A stretch of DNA of 11,950 bases. It comes from Desulfobacterales bacterium. GTDB lineage: Bacteria; Desulfobacterota; Desulfobacteria; Desulfobacterales; UBA11574. The notes under the pieces are model-generated. The model ran no database searches, had not been told where the DNA came from, and worked only from the letters and a program-made list of their open reading frames with translations. The stretch covers positions 284 to 12,233 of the forward strand of contig JAQYVG010000084.1 of assembly GCA_030145595.1 (NCBI GenBank). Direction: 5' to 3'. Positions 5,443 to 11,950 of the stretch are shown here, in pieces; position 1 is the stretch's first letter, and each line of letters starts with the position of its first letter. Both the position numbers and the translations under genes were made by a program.

Positions 5443-6900
5443 ATGGCAAATTATGATTTTGATATCGGTGTTATCGGCGGCGGTGCGGCAGGTTTGACCA
5501 TTACATCCGGCGCGGCTCAACTGGGTGCCAAAACACTGCTTGTAGAGAAGGAGAAGAAACTTGGCGGCGACTGTCTGCATTTCGGATGCGTTCCCAGCAA
5601 AACTCTCATAAAAACAGCAAATGTATATCATATGATGAAAAACGCAAAACAGTTCGGGCTTCCCCCAGTCGAGCTGCCGCCGGTCGATTTTAAGCAAGTG
5701 TCAAAAAGGATTAAATCGGTTATCGACATCATTCAGAAACACGATTCTGAGGAAAGATTCTGCAGCCTGGGGGCCAGGGTGGAATTTGGGGAACCCAAGT
5801 TTTCCGACGAGCACACCATCCATTTAAACGGTAAGTCTTACTCTGCCAAGAACTGGGTCATCGCGACGGGATCTTCGCCTGGTACTCCTCCAATCAATGG
5901 CCTGGATAACACCCCTTTTATCACCAACAAGGAGATCTTTTATCTGGATCACCTACCAAGATCCATGATCGTTTTAGGCGGCGGCCCCATAGGAATTGAA
6001 ATGGCACAGGCGTTTTGCCGTTTGGGAACCAAGGTATTTGTTGTTAATCGCGGTAATCAGATCCTGGGCAAAGAGGACCGGGACATGGCCGATGAAGTCA
6101 TGCAGATCATGCGTTCGGAAGGCGTTGTCTTCCACTTGGATGCGTCGATTGAAGCTACCAAAGACCTGGGTTCTGAAAAAGAGGTGCTTATAACGGATAA
6201 TCAGGGGGAAACCGTTAGCTTGCGGGCGGAGACAATTCTGGTTGCCCTGGGAAGGGCCGCCAATACCGGCGGTATGGGCTTGGCCGACATCGGCCTTGAG
6301 ATCGACCAAAGGGGCATTAAGGTGGACCGCCGGCTTAGAACCAATCACAAACATATTTATGCTGCCGGTGATGTGAATGGAGGTTTTCAGTTCACCCATG
6401 CCGCCGGCTACGAGGGCGGCATTGTTGTCAGCAATGCGATTTTTCACCTGCCCCGCAAGACCGATTATACCTTCCTGCCGTGGTGTACCTATACCGCTCC
6501 CGAACTGGCCAGCATTGGAATGAATGAGAAAGCGGCGCAGGCGGCCGGCATCGATTATACTGTCTGGAGCGAGCATTTCAAGGACAATGACCGCAGCCTG
6601 GCCGAAGGAGATAAGACCGGAAAGATCAAAATGATTCTCGATGAAAAAGAAAAGCCCATCGGTGTTCAGATATTAGGACCCCATGCCGGAGATTTAATGG
6701 GTGAGTGGGTGGCGGTGCTCAACGGAAAAGTAAAGTTGTCTACCCTGGCGTCCGCGGTTCATCCGTATCCGACGATAGCTGAGATCAATAAACGCGTTGC
6801 GGGAACGTTCTTCTCTCCAAAAATATTCTCAGACAAGATTAAAAAAGGCCTTAAGTTTTTTTTCAATTTGAAGGGCAGGGCCTGCAATCCGGAAACTTGA
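5443..6900 (+). CDS. mercuric reductase/dihydrolipoamide dehydrogenase-like FAD-NAD(P) disulfide oxidoreductase
   Basis: 485-residue class I pyridine nucleotide-disulfide oxidoreductase. Domain order: FAD-binding IGVIGGGAAGL (8-18), redox-active disulfide GGDCLHFGCVPSK with Cys44 and Cys49, NAD(P)-binding MIVLGGGPIGIEMAQ (near 178-192), second FAD motif IYAAGDVNG, then the dimerisation domain with AVHPYPTIAE, whose His supplies the active-site base to the partner subunit. The HPYPT form rather than HAHPT is typical of uncharacterised 'mercuric reductase-like' members. There is no N-terminal heavy-metal domain and no C-terminal vicinal Cys pair of true MerA, so mercury reduction is unlikely to be its job; the disulfide substrate is unknown. 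ATG 5443 is chosen because AAGGAG lies at 5431-5436; an open frame upstream to 5236 runs through repeats. The sugar-phosphate genes follow at once. Confidence 0.9.
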   Translation: MANYDFDIGVIGGGAAGLTITSGAAQLGAKTLLVEKEKKLGGDCLHFGCVPSKTLIKTANVYHMMKNAKQFGLPPVELPPVDFKQVSKRIKSVIDIIQKHDSEERFCSLGARVEFGEPKFSDEHTIHLNGKSYSAKNWVIATGSSPGTPPINGLDNTPFITNKEIFYLDHLPRSMIVLGGGPIGIEMAQAFCRLGTKVFVVNRGNQILGKEDRDMADEVMQIMRSEGVVFHLDASIEATKDLGSEKEVLITDNQGETVSLRAETILVALGRAANTGGMGLADIGLEIDQRGIKVDRRLRTNHKHIYAAGDVNGGFQFTHAAGYEGGIVVSNAIFHLPRKTDYTFLPWCTYTAPELASIGMNEKAAQAAGIDYTVWSEHFKDNDRSLAEGDKTGKIKMILDEKEKPIGVQILGPHAGDLMGEWVAVLNGKVKLSTLASAVHPYPTIAEINKRVAGTFFSPKIFSDKIKKGLKFFFNLKGRACNPET

Positions 6901-6928
6901 AACGAGATCATCAAAGTTGATACAAGAA

Positions 6929-7729
6929 ATGGATAGAGATGGGATAATCGTGACGGGAAAAATTGAAATCATTACCATTTCCGATGCCGTTCGATTGGCG
7001 GAAAAGGGTGCAGAATTAATGCACACTGCCGCTAAAAAAGCTGTTGCCCGTAAGGACAGCTTTGCTGTCGCCGTTTCCGGGGGATCCACACCAAGGGCCA
7101 TGCACAGGCTCTTGTCTCAAGAACCTTATCTTTCGGACATGCCCTGGCAGAAAACGCATTTTTTCTGGGTGGACGAACGCATGGTGCCCTTTGATCATCC
7201 TGACAGCAATTACGGCGCGGCCCAAAAGGATCTTATGAGCATGATCCCGATACCTGCGGATCAGGTTCACCCTATGCCCGCAATGATGCGGCCTGAAGAG
7301 GGCGCCGATTTGTATCAGGCCAAACTCAAAACCTTTTTCCAAGATTTGGGAAGCCTTGATCCGGTCTTTGACCTGATAATTTTAGGGATTGGTACAGACG
7401 GACATACCGCCTCTTTGTTCCCCGGTCAGCCTGCAAATCAGGAGGCGGATCGCTGGGTTCTGAGCGTGAAGGGGGGGCAACCGGATGTTTTTCGACTTAC
7501 CCTTACTTATGCTGTTTTAAACAGTGCAAGGCACATTCTGTTCCTGGTTTCCGGCGATGCCAAGGCCGCGGTAGTTAAAACCCTGATAGAAGATCGTCAT
7601 GCACAGTTGCCGGCTGCAAAAATTCAGCCTCTAAACGGAAAAATGACGTGGCTTCTGGACCAGAAAGCAGCGTCCCTGCTATCAGAAGAAACAGTCGCTG
7701 ACAATCTTTATACGGAAAAAAAAGGATAA
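6929..7729 (+). CDS. pgl: 6-phosphogluconolactonase
   Basis: 266-residue 6-phosphogluconolactonase (DevB/SOL type), which hydrolyses 6-phosphogluconolactone to 6-phosphogluconate in the oxidative pentose phosphate pathway in the cytoplasm. Family motifs are AVSGGSTPRAMHRLL (48-62), the FFWVDERMVPFDHPDSNYG block (78-96) and GIGTDGHTASLFPG (153-166), which holds the conserved catalytic-site His of GxDGHTASLFP. Length is normal for the family. The start is uncertain: TTG 6917, ATG 6929 and GTG 6950 are all in frame and none has a strong ribosome site; homology begins only after about residue 12. It lies 28 nt after the flavoprotein gene and 4 nt before pgi, so it is part of one transcript. No zwf or gnd is in the window. 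Confidence 0.93.
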   Translation: MDRDGIIVTGKIEIITISDAVRLAEKGAELMHTAAKKAVARKDSFAVAVSGGSTPRAMHRLLSQEPYLSDMPWQKTHFFWVDERMVPFDHPDSNYGAAQKDLMSMIPIPADQVHPMPAMMRPEEGADLYQAKLKTFFQDLGSLDPVFDLIILGIGTDGHTASLFPGQPANQEADRWVLSVKGGQPDVFRLTLTYAVLNSARHILFLVSGDAKAAVVKTLIEDRHAQLPAAKIQPLNGKMTWLLDQKAASLLSEETVADNLYTEKKG

Positions 7730-7733
7730 AACC

Positions 7734-9497
7734 ATGTCGAAAAATACCTCCCATGAAAAACGTGATGGAATGTTATCCGCAAAAATGAGCTGTTCCTGCA
7801 GTCTCGGGAAGTTCCAGGATGATGTGGATCGTGCCCTGCAACAAATCAAGGACAACAACATCCTGAGTCGTATCTGGTCCCATGACCATACCGTCTGGAA
7901 GGATGACCCGGCGGAAATCAGCAATCGGCTGGGCTGGCTCCACAGTCCGGACAAAATGGCTGATGCCGTAGATCAAATCACTGCTTTTGTCGAGGAAGTC
8001 CGTGCGGCAGGCTATACCCATGCGTTGCTGCTGGGAATGGGCGGCTCCAGCCTGGCACCGGAAGTTCTGCGTTGCACGTTTGGAGTAAAAGACGGTTATT
8101 TGGACCTGGCTGTCTTGGACAGCACCGATCCCGGTGCGGTTTTAGAGAAAATGGAGGAGCTTGATGTATCTAAAACCCTTTATATTGTCTCCACCAAATC
8201 AGGCGGCACGGTCGAAACAGCTTCATTCATGAAGTTTTTTTACAATGAGGCGCTGAAACGGGTGGGCGCCGATAAGGCCGGTGAACACTTTATAGCCATC
8301 ACAGATCCCGGGAGTGCTCTGGAAGCCACGGCCAAAGAGTTAAAATTCAAAAAAGTTTTTTTAAATGATCCCAATATAGGGGGGCGCTATTCGGCCTTAT
8401 CATACTTCGGGCTGGTGCCGGCCGCCCTTATTGGAATGGATCTTGCGTTGATGCTGGAAAGAGCTGCTGTTATGGCCCAAAATACGGCAAGCTGCAATGG
8501 TACTGCCAGCACTGATAATAGCGCCGCCCTGCTGGGTGCCGCCATGGGAGCACTGGCCATCGCCGGACGGGATAAGGTAACGCTTATCATTTCGCCGCCT
8601 GTTTCATATTTTGGGGCTTGGGTGGAGCAGTTAATTGCCGAAAGTACAGGCAAGGAAGGTAAGGGTATTTTGCCTGTAAGCGACGAAACCGTAGGCTCAC
8701 CTGATAAATATGGCCATGATCGTTTGTTTATATACTTGCGCCTTACCGGTGATGACACTTACGATGCAAGCGTGCAGGTGCTAAGAGATGCCGGCCGGCC
8801 GGTAGTCCAATTGAATTTGAGCGATCAATATGATCTGTGCGGTGAATTTTTCCGCTGGGAGATGGCCACCGTGATTGCGGGAATGTGCCTGGGGATTAAC
8901 CCCTTTGATCAGCCCAATGTGGAATCCGCCAAGGTGTTGGCACGCGAAATGGTTGCGGCCTACCATATGGAGGGCAAACTGCCCCGGCTGACGCCCGATT
9001 TTCAATCAGAGGGAATCAGTGTTTACTCGGATCTTACTGCAAACAGTATTGCTCAGGTTTTTACAAAATTTCTATCTCTGGCCCAACCTGGCGAAGATGA
9101 AGCTGCAGGGCGGAGTTATGTTGCTATTCAGGCCTATATAATGCCACATCCGGAAACCGATGCGGCTTTAAAGAAATTGCAAACGAAAATTCAACAGCAC
9201 TACCGCCTGGCGGTTACGGTTGGATACGGTCCGCGTTTTCTGCACTCAACCGGCCAACTCCACAAAGGAGATGGAGGCAACGGTTTGTTTATTCAACTCA
9301 CCACCGACCTGCAAAAAGATCTGCCTATTCCGGATCAGGCCGGAGGCAGCACCTCTTCCATCACCTTTGGAGTTTTGAAAAACGCCCAGGCGCTTGGTGA
9401 TCGCCAGGCATTGCTGGATGCCGGGCGCCAAGTGATTCGCTTCCGCCTGGGCAGTGATATTGCAGGGGCTTTAAGAAAATTAGCGGCAGTTTTTTAG
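7734..9497 (+). CDS. pgi: glucose-6-phosphate isomerase (Tal-Pgi-type isomerase domain)
   Basis: 587-residue phosphoglucose isomerase, interconverting glucose-6-phosphate and fructose-6-phosphate. The SIS-domain phosphate-binding segments are LLLGMGGSSLAPEVL (98-112) and VSTKSGGTVET (152-162). The family signature NDPNIGGRYS is at 211-220, the catalytic-type Glu303 is in QLIAESTGKEG, and NPFDQPNVESAK (389-400) carries the active-site-type Lys400. A late HSTGQLHKGDGGNG block (504-516) and the N-terminal 'ILSRIWSHDHTVWKDDP' are features of the isomerase half of bifunctional transaldolase/Pgi proteins, rather than of the E. coli-type enzyme. The transaldolase half is not present here: the N-terminus begins about 25 residues before the linker-like region. 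AAAAAAGGA precedes ATG 7734, and the gene is 4 nt after pgl. It ends convergently with the minus-strand cluster, 56 nt away. Confidence 0.93.
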   Translation: MSKNTSHEKRDGMLSAKMSCSCSLGKFQDDVDRALQQIKDNNILSRIWSHDHTVWKDDPAEISNRLGWLHSPDKMADAVDQITAFVEEVRAAGYTHALLLGMGGSSLAPEVLRCTFGVKDGYLDLAVLDSTDPGAVLEKMEELDVSKTLYIVSTKSGGTVETASFMKFFYNEALKRVGADKAGEHFIAITDPGSALEATAKELKFKKVFLNDPNIGGRYSALSYFGLVPAALIGMDLALMLERAAVMAQNTASCNGTASTDNSAALLGAAMGALAIAGRDKVTLIISPPVSYFGAWVEQLIAESTGKEGKGILPVSDETVGSPDKYGHDRLFIYLRLTGDDTYDASVQVLRDAGRPVVQLNLSDQYDLCGEFFRWEMATVIAGMCLGINPFDQPNVESAKVLAREMVAAYHMEGKLPRLTPDFQSEGISVYSDLTANSIAQVFTKFLSLAQPGEDEAAGRSYVAIQAYIMPHPETDAALKKLQTKIQQHYRLAVTVGYGPRFLHSTGQLHKGDGGNGLFIQLTTDLQKDLPIPDQAGGSTSSITFGVLKNAQALGDRQALLDAGRQVIRFRLGSDIAGALRKLAAVF

Positions 9498-9553
9498 CCT
9501 CGAACTCTTTACCAACCTGATGTATTCATTTGCTGAGGTACAGGGATTTTCGG

Positions 9554-10174
9554 TCAAGCCACCTTCCAGTGCATTTTGCCGAAAAACAGAGGAAGTTCAG
9601 CGGCACATACAGGGCCGACAATCGCAGATCGGCCGCTTGTCCGGACCAGGTTATCGTGTATTGGTGCCGCAAGGCCCGGCAGGAAAAGGGTTGAACTCGG
9701 AGCAATTTGATCCGCTTTTTCGCGGATGAGCATCTGCACAACCCGTTCAGCCGTAAAGGTTTCGTAAACCATGGCCATGTCCACGGTATGACCGTCTGTA
9801 TCCACAACCAGATACCAGAACGGGCTCAATGTCGTGGAGAGTACCGCCGTGAGAACCTCATCTGTGAGCCGCGAATTGCCCGACACCAGGATCGGTGAAT
9901 CCTGTGTGGGCTGGTTGATGGGGAAGAGCCCGGTGGGGCCGGTATGCGGGTGCTGGAGAACCTCCACTTCGGGCAGGATCTCATTGGGCCTTGCCGCCCA
10001 GAGCAGGGGGAGGAAACGCATCTTGGCCATCTTGCACTGTGAGGGTTTAAGCCGTCCGGCACGCAGGCTTTCTATAAACTCTGCCCGACTGTGAAACCCG
10101 CAGGCCCTGCAGTCGTCGGCAGAGACATATGGATCGATATGGATGCTTTTTTCGTAAAGGTCTGCCTGGATCAT
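9554..10174 (-). CDS. small CO dehydrogenase/acetyl-CoA synthase gamma (CdhE/AcsC)-like Fe-S protein
   Basis: 206 residues in two parts. The N-terminus (about 13-50) looks like the Fe-S domain of the corrinoid protein gamma subunit, with Cys22, Cys25 and Cys47. The usual fourth ligand (C-x2-C-x4-C-x16-C) is missing: Arg30 takes the third position. The C-terminus (about 90-200), with SPILVSGNSRLT, YLVVDTDGHTVDMAM, FLPGLAAPI and a final IVGPVCAAELPLFF, resembles the end of CdhE/AcsC, where the loop after the TIM barrel ends LVGPRDSSGIP. The TIM-barrel middle (about 200 residues) is absent, so this is not a functional full gamma subunit. AAGGAAG precedes ATG 10174 by about 11 nt. It starts 18 nt after the SIR2 stop, implying cotranscription. 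The role is unknown; a corrinoid or Fe-S accessory protein of one-carbon metabolism is the best guess. Confidence 0.7.
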   Translation of the reverse strand: MIQADLYEKSIHIDPYVSADDCRACGFHSRAEFIESLRAGRLKPSQCKMAKMRFLPLLWAARPNEILPEVEVLQHPHTGPTGLFPINQPTQDSPILVSGNSRLTDEVLTAVLSTTLSPFWYLVVDTDGHTVDMAMVYETFTAERVVQMLIREKADQIAPSSTLFLPGLAAPIHDNLVRTSGRSAIVGPVCAAELPLFFGKMHWKVA

Positions 10175-10192
10175 TGTTTTTTACTTCCTTTA

Positions 10193-10939
10193 TTAAAGCA
10201 AACGCTCGACTTCAGAGGTTAAACGCTTCATAATATCTCCGGCTTTGCCCATGATAATATAGTCGCTGGTTTTGTGCGTTAAAGAAGTTTTTTCAAGATT
10301 GATTTCAATCACCTTTGCGCCCGCCTGTTTGGCAATTACAGGCATTAAGGCGGCAGGGTGAATCTCGGCTGATGTTCCGATGACCAGCATAATGGTGCAA
10401 GCGGAAGCAACCTGCTCGGAACGCAGCAGATGATGGGGGGGGATTATTTCTCCGAAAAAAACGCAATCAGGCTTGTAAATGCCGCCGCAACTGCAGCGCG
10501 GAGGAATTTTTGATATATCCAATTTGATTGTTTCAAATCTTTCATTACAGTTCAAACAACGCTGCCATGCAAAATTTCCATGGAACTCGATAACATCTGT
10601 GTTTCCCGCTGTCTGGTGGAGCCCGTCCACGTTTTGGGTAATAATAGTTGTTACTATCCCAAGTTCTTCTAAGCGCGCCAGACTTTTGTGAGCGTCATTA
10701 GGCCCGGCATTGTCAAGAATTTCTTTCATTTCCTTAATGAAAAAATTCCATACTTTCGCCGGGTCTTTCATAAAGGCGTCGATATGGGCAAATTCCAGGG
10801 GATCAATTTTCTCCCAGAGGCCCCCTGGCCCTCTGAATGGGGGAATGCCGCTTTCAACGGAGATTCCTGCTCCGGTCAGGGCAATGGCCTTTTTTGCGCC
10901 GACAAGATCTCGGGCGGCTTTTTGAATAAGATCATTCAT
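10193..10939 (-). CDS. SIR2-family NAD-dependent protein deacylase
   Basis: 248-residue sirtuin (CobB-like), which removes acyl groups from lysines with NAD+, releasing nicotinamide and O-acyl-ADP-ribose. Visible motifs are GAGISVESGIPPFRG (23-37) for NAD binding, TQNVDGLH (101-108), the catalytic His120 in EFHGNF, four zinc Cys residues C128-x2-C131 and C149-x-C151, the VFFGE segment and VIGTSAEIHPAA near 205. Residues about 64-70 read WNFFIKE, without the Tyr-x2-Arg pair that marks class III desuccinylases/demalonylases, so deacetylase-type specificity is more likely (inference). It is preceded by the MBL gene (72 nt gap) and followed at 18 nt by the CdhE-like gene. The ribosome site is weak. 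Confidence 0.93.
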   Translation of the reverse strand: MNDLIQKAARDLVGAKKAIALTGAGISVESGIPPFRGPGGLWEKIDPLEFAHIDAFMKDPAKVWNFFIKEMKEILDNAGPNDAHKSLARLEELGIVTTIITQNVDGLHQTAGNTDVIEFHGNFAWQRCLNCNERFETIKLDISKIPPRCSCGGIYKPDCVFFGEIIPPHHLLRSEQVASACTIMLVIGTSAEIHPAALMPVIAKQAGAKVIEINLEKTSLTHKTSDYIIMGKAGDIMKRLTSEVERLL

Positions 10940-11011
10940 TGCAGCTTCATGATGGGTAATTAGAAATTCGAGTCAAGGTGGATTATAGCAGAAGATAGCA
11001 AGAGACAACAA

Positions 11012-11851
11012 TTATAAATTAAACACCATATCGCTGGTTACGCCAAAACATTCAAGGTTGCTCCCCTTTGCAGCGATACTTTGCTTGCACGTCTCCACAA
11101 TTTCATCCATTTCCCGGTCAGTCCGATCCTGGTTTAAATGAAACAGACCCAATTGGCCGACTCCGGCTTTAAGGGCAAGCTTAAGAGTACTGGTAAATGC
11201 AGAGTGTCCCCATTTGATGTTGGTTTTATACTCTGCGGGAGTGTATTCGGCATCGTGAACCAAAAGATCCGCTCCTTGGGAAAATTCCAGATAATCTTTA
11301 AATGTTAAACCGCCGGGATGAACGAAATCGAGTTCATTGTCGGTAAGAAAAACAAAGCATTTGCCTTCTTCAGTAAACTTGTACCCACTGCCGTTATTAG
11401 GATGGCTGATGCGGATCGGTTCTACGGTTACAGAACCGATTTCAAATGTAGCGGGGCATGCATCCAGATATTCGATTTGGGCTTTTATATCATCATATTT
11501 TACCGGAAAGTTCGGCGGGGACATGACTTTGGAAAGTATGGTTTCCACAAAATCACTGTCAAACGGGCATCTGTGCATTAAAAGCTGGGACCGGGTAAAA
11601 TAGAGCGGCCTGAAAAATGGAAACCCCATTAAATGATCCCAGTGGGCATGAGTGAAGATGAAATTATACTTATAGAGATTTTCCTCAATCAACTGGTTGC
11701 CAAGCCTGCGGATTCCGGTTCCAGCATCGACGATAATGATATCGCCGCTTTTTGTCCTGATTTCAATGCAGGTGGTATCACCTCCGTATTTAAGATAATG
11801 CTTGCCTGAAACAGGAATGGAGCCTCTAGATCCCCAACATCGGATGTACAT
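11012..11851 (-). CDS. MBL-fold metallo-hydrolase
   Basis: 279-residue metallo-beta-lactamase-fold hydrolase. The dinuclear metal site is intact: THAHWDH (67-73; His68, His70, Asp72, His73), His150 in ISHPN, Asp200 in VHDAEYT and His238 in FHLNQDRTD. FLTDNE (168-173) and WGHSAF (214-219) are further conserved blocks. The N-terminus CWGSRGSIPV and the conserved FHLNQDR tail resemble the phosphodiesterase-like/PhnP-like branch (hydrolases of cyclic nucleotides or phosphoribosyl cyclic phosphate), but no specific substrate can be assigned. AAAGG lies about 8 nt before the ATG. It is the first gene of the minus-strand run; its upstream region holds copy 2 of the 40-nt repeat. Confidence 0.9.
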   Translation of the reverse strand: MYIRCWGSRGSIPVSGKHYLKYGGDTTCIEIRTKSGDIIIVDAGTGIRRLGNQLIEENLYKYNFIFTHAHWDHLMGFPFFRPLYFTRSQLLMHRCPFDSDFVETILSKVMSPPNFPVKYDDIKAQIEYLDACPATFEIGSVTVEPIRISHPNNGSGYKFTEEGKCFVFLTDNELDFVHPGGLTFKDYLEFSQGADLLVHDAEYTPAEYKTNIKWGHSAFTSTLKLALKAGVGQLGLFHLNQDRTDREMDEIVETCKQSIAAKGSNLECFGVTSDMVFNL

Positions 11852-11877
11852 GTATGACCTTTTGCAATAATTAACTA

Positions 11878-11950
11878 GTTTCCATCCATAAATGGCTATT
11901 TTTCCGATGAGCGGCGTTCTCCGCGGGTTTCCGCCCTCGACGTACTAAAG
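11878..11950. repeat. dispersed repeat copy 2 with further sequence
   Basis: 11878-11917 is identical to 5008-5047. It then continues TCTCCGCGGGTTTCCGCCCTC and onward to the window edge. A second GTTTCC-x-CC word (GTTTCCGCCC, starting 11927) echoes the one that opens the repeat (GTTTCCATCC), so the unit may itself be built of tandem degenerate words. It lies just upstream of the MBL gene, so it may also hold that gene's promoter region; no clear -35/-10 pair was found. Confidence 0.75.

Noticed and set aside
6898..6900. UGA stop of the flavoprotein as a further Sec codon
   Set aside because: Read-through would give only 11 more codons with no Cys-type motif, and no SECIS-like hairpin was found; it is an ordinary stop.
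9554..9556. UGA stop of the CdhE-like gene as a Sec codon
   Set aside because: The 14-codon extension has no family match and I see no hairpin at SECIS distance.
1..11950. CRISPR array or complete insertion sequence
   Set aside because: No regularly spaced repeats and no transposase or integrase reading frame anywhere on either strand.

Overview
The window looks like chromosomal DNA from a selenoprotein-using member of the Desulfobacterota (Desulfobacterales-like). The evidence is two genes with in-frame UGA codons followed by bacterial-type SECIS hairpins, an arsenosugar-type radical SAM gene pair, a protein related to the CO dehydrogenase/acetyl-CoA synthase gamma subunit, and moderate-GC sigma70-style signals. 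The assignment is inferred from gene content; no 16S or other phylogenetic marker is present.

Layout. 1-1142: an A+T-rich, minus-strand ExeA/GspA-like AAA ATPase gene, then tRNA-Val(GAC) on the minus strand with its own promoter. 1385-2020: a DUF3179-family exported protein whose reading frame is interrupted by one UGA exactly where the family has its conserved Cys. A perfect 7-bp stem with a UGUA loop lies 22 nt downstream, so I annotate one 211-residue selenoprotein gene rather than two short ORFs. 2107-3522: an LCAT-like alpha/beta-hydrolase lipoprotein. 3636-4998: an AhpD-like peroxidase-fold protein followed by ArsS, the arsenosugar-biosynthesis radical SAM (seleno)protein, whose penultimate UGA (Sec331) is also followed by a SECIS-like hairpin. 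5008-5442: a scar region holding a 40-nt dispersed repeat, the last ~50 codons of an aldehyde dehydrogenase, and an inverted-repeat-rich leader. 5443-9497: a plus-strand run of a mercuric-reductase/lipoamide-dehydrogenase-like flavoprotein, 6-phosphogluconolactonase and glucose-6-phosphate isomerase. 9554-11851: a convergent minus-strand run of an MBL-fold hydrolase, a SIR2 deacylase and a small CdhE/AcsC-like Fe-S protein. 11878-11950: the second copy of the 40-nt repeat, with further sequence.

How the genes fit together. pgl and pgi (4 nt apart) belong to sugar-phosphate metabolism. The AhpD-like/ArsS pair forms an arsenosugar-type module, although arsM is not in the window. The sirtuin and CdhE-like genes are 18 nt apart and probably cotranscribed. 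The most notable result is the DUF3179 selenoprotein candidate: I do not recall this family among the classic bacterial selenoprotein families. It lies 3 kb from a second, better-known Sec gene with nearly the same UGA-to-SECIS spacing.
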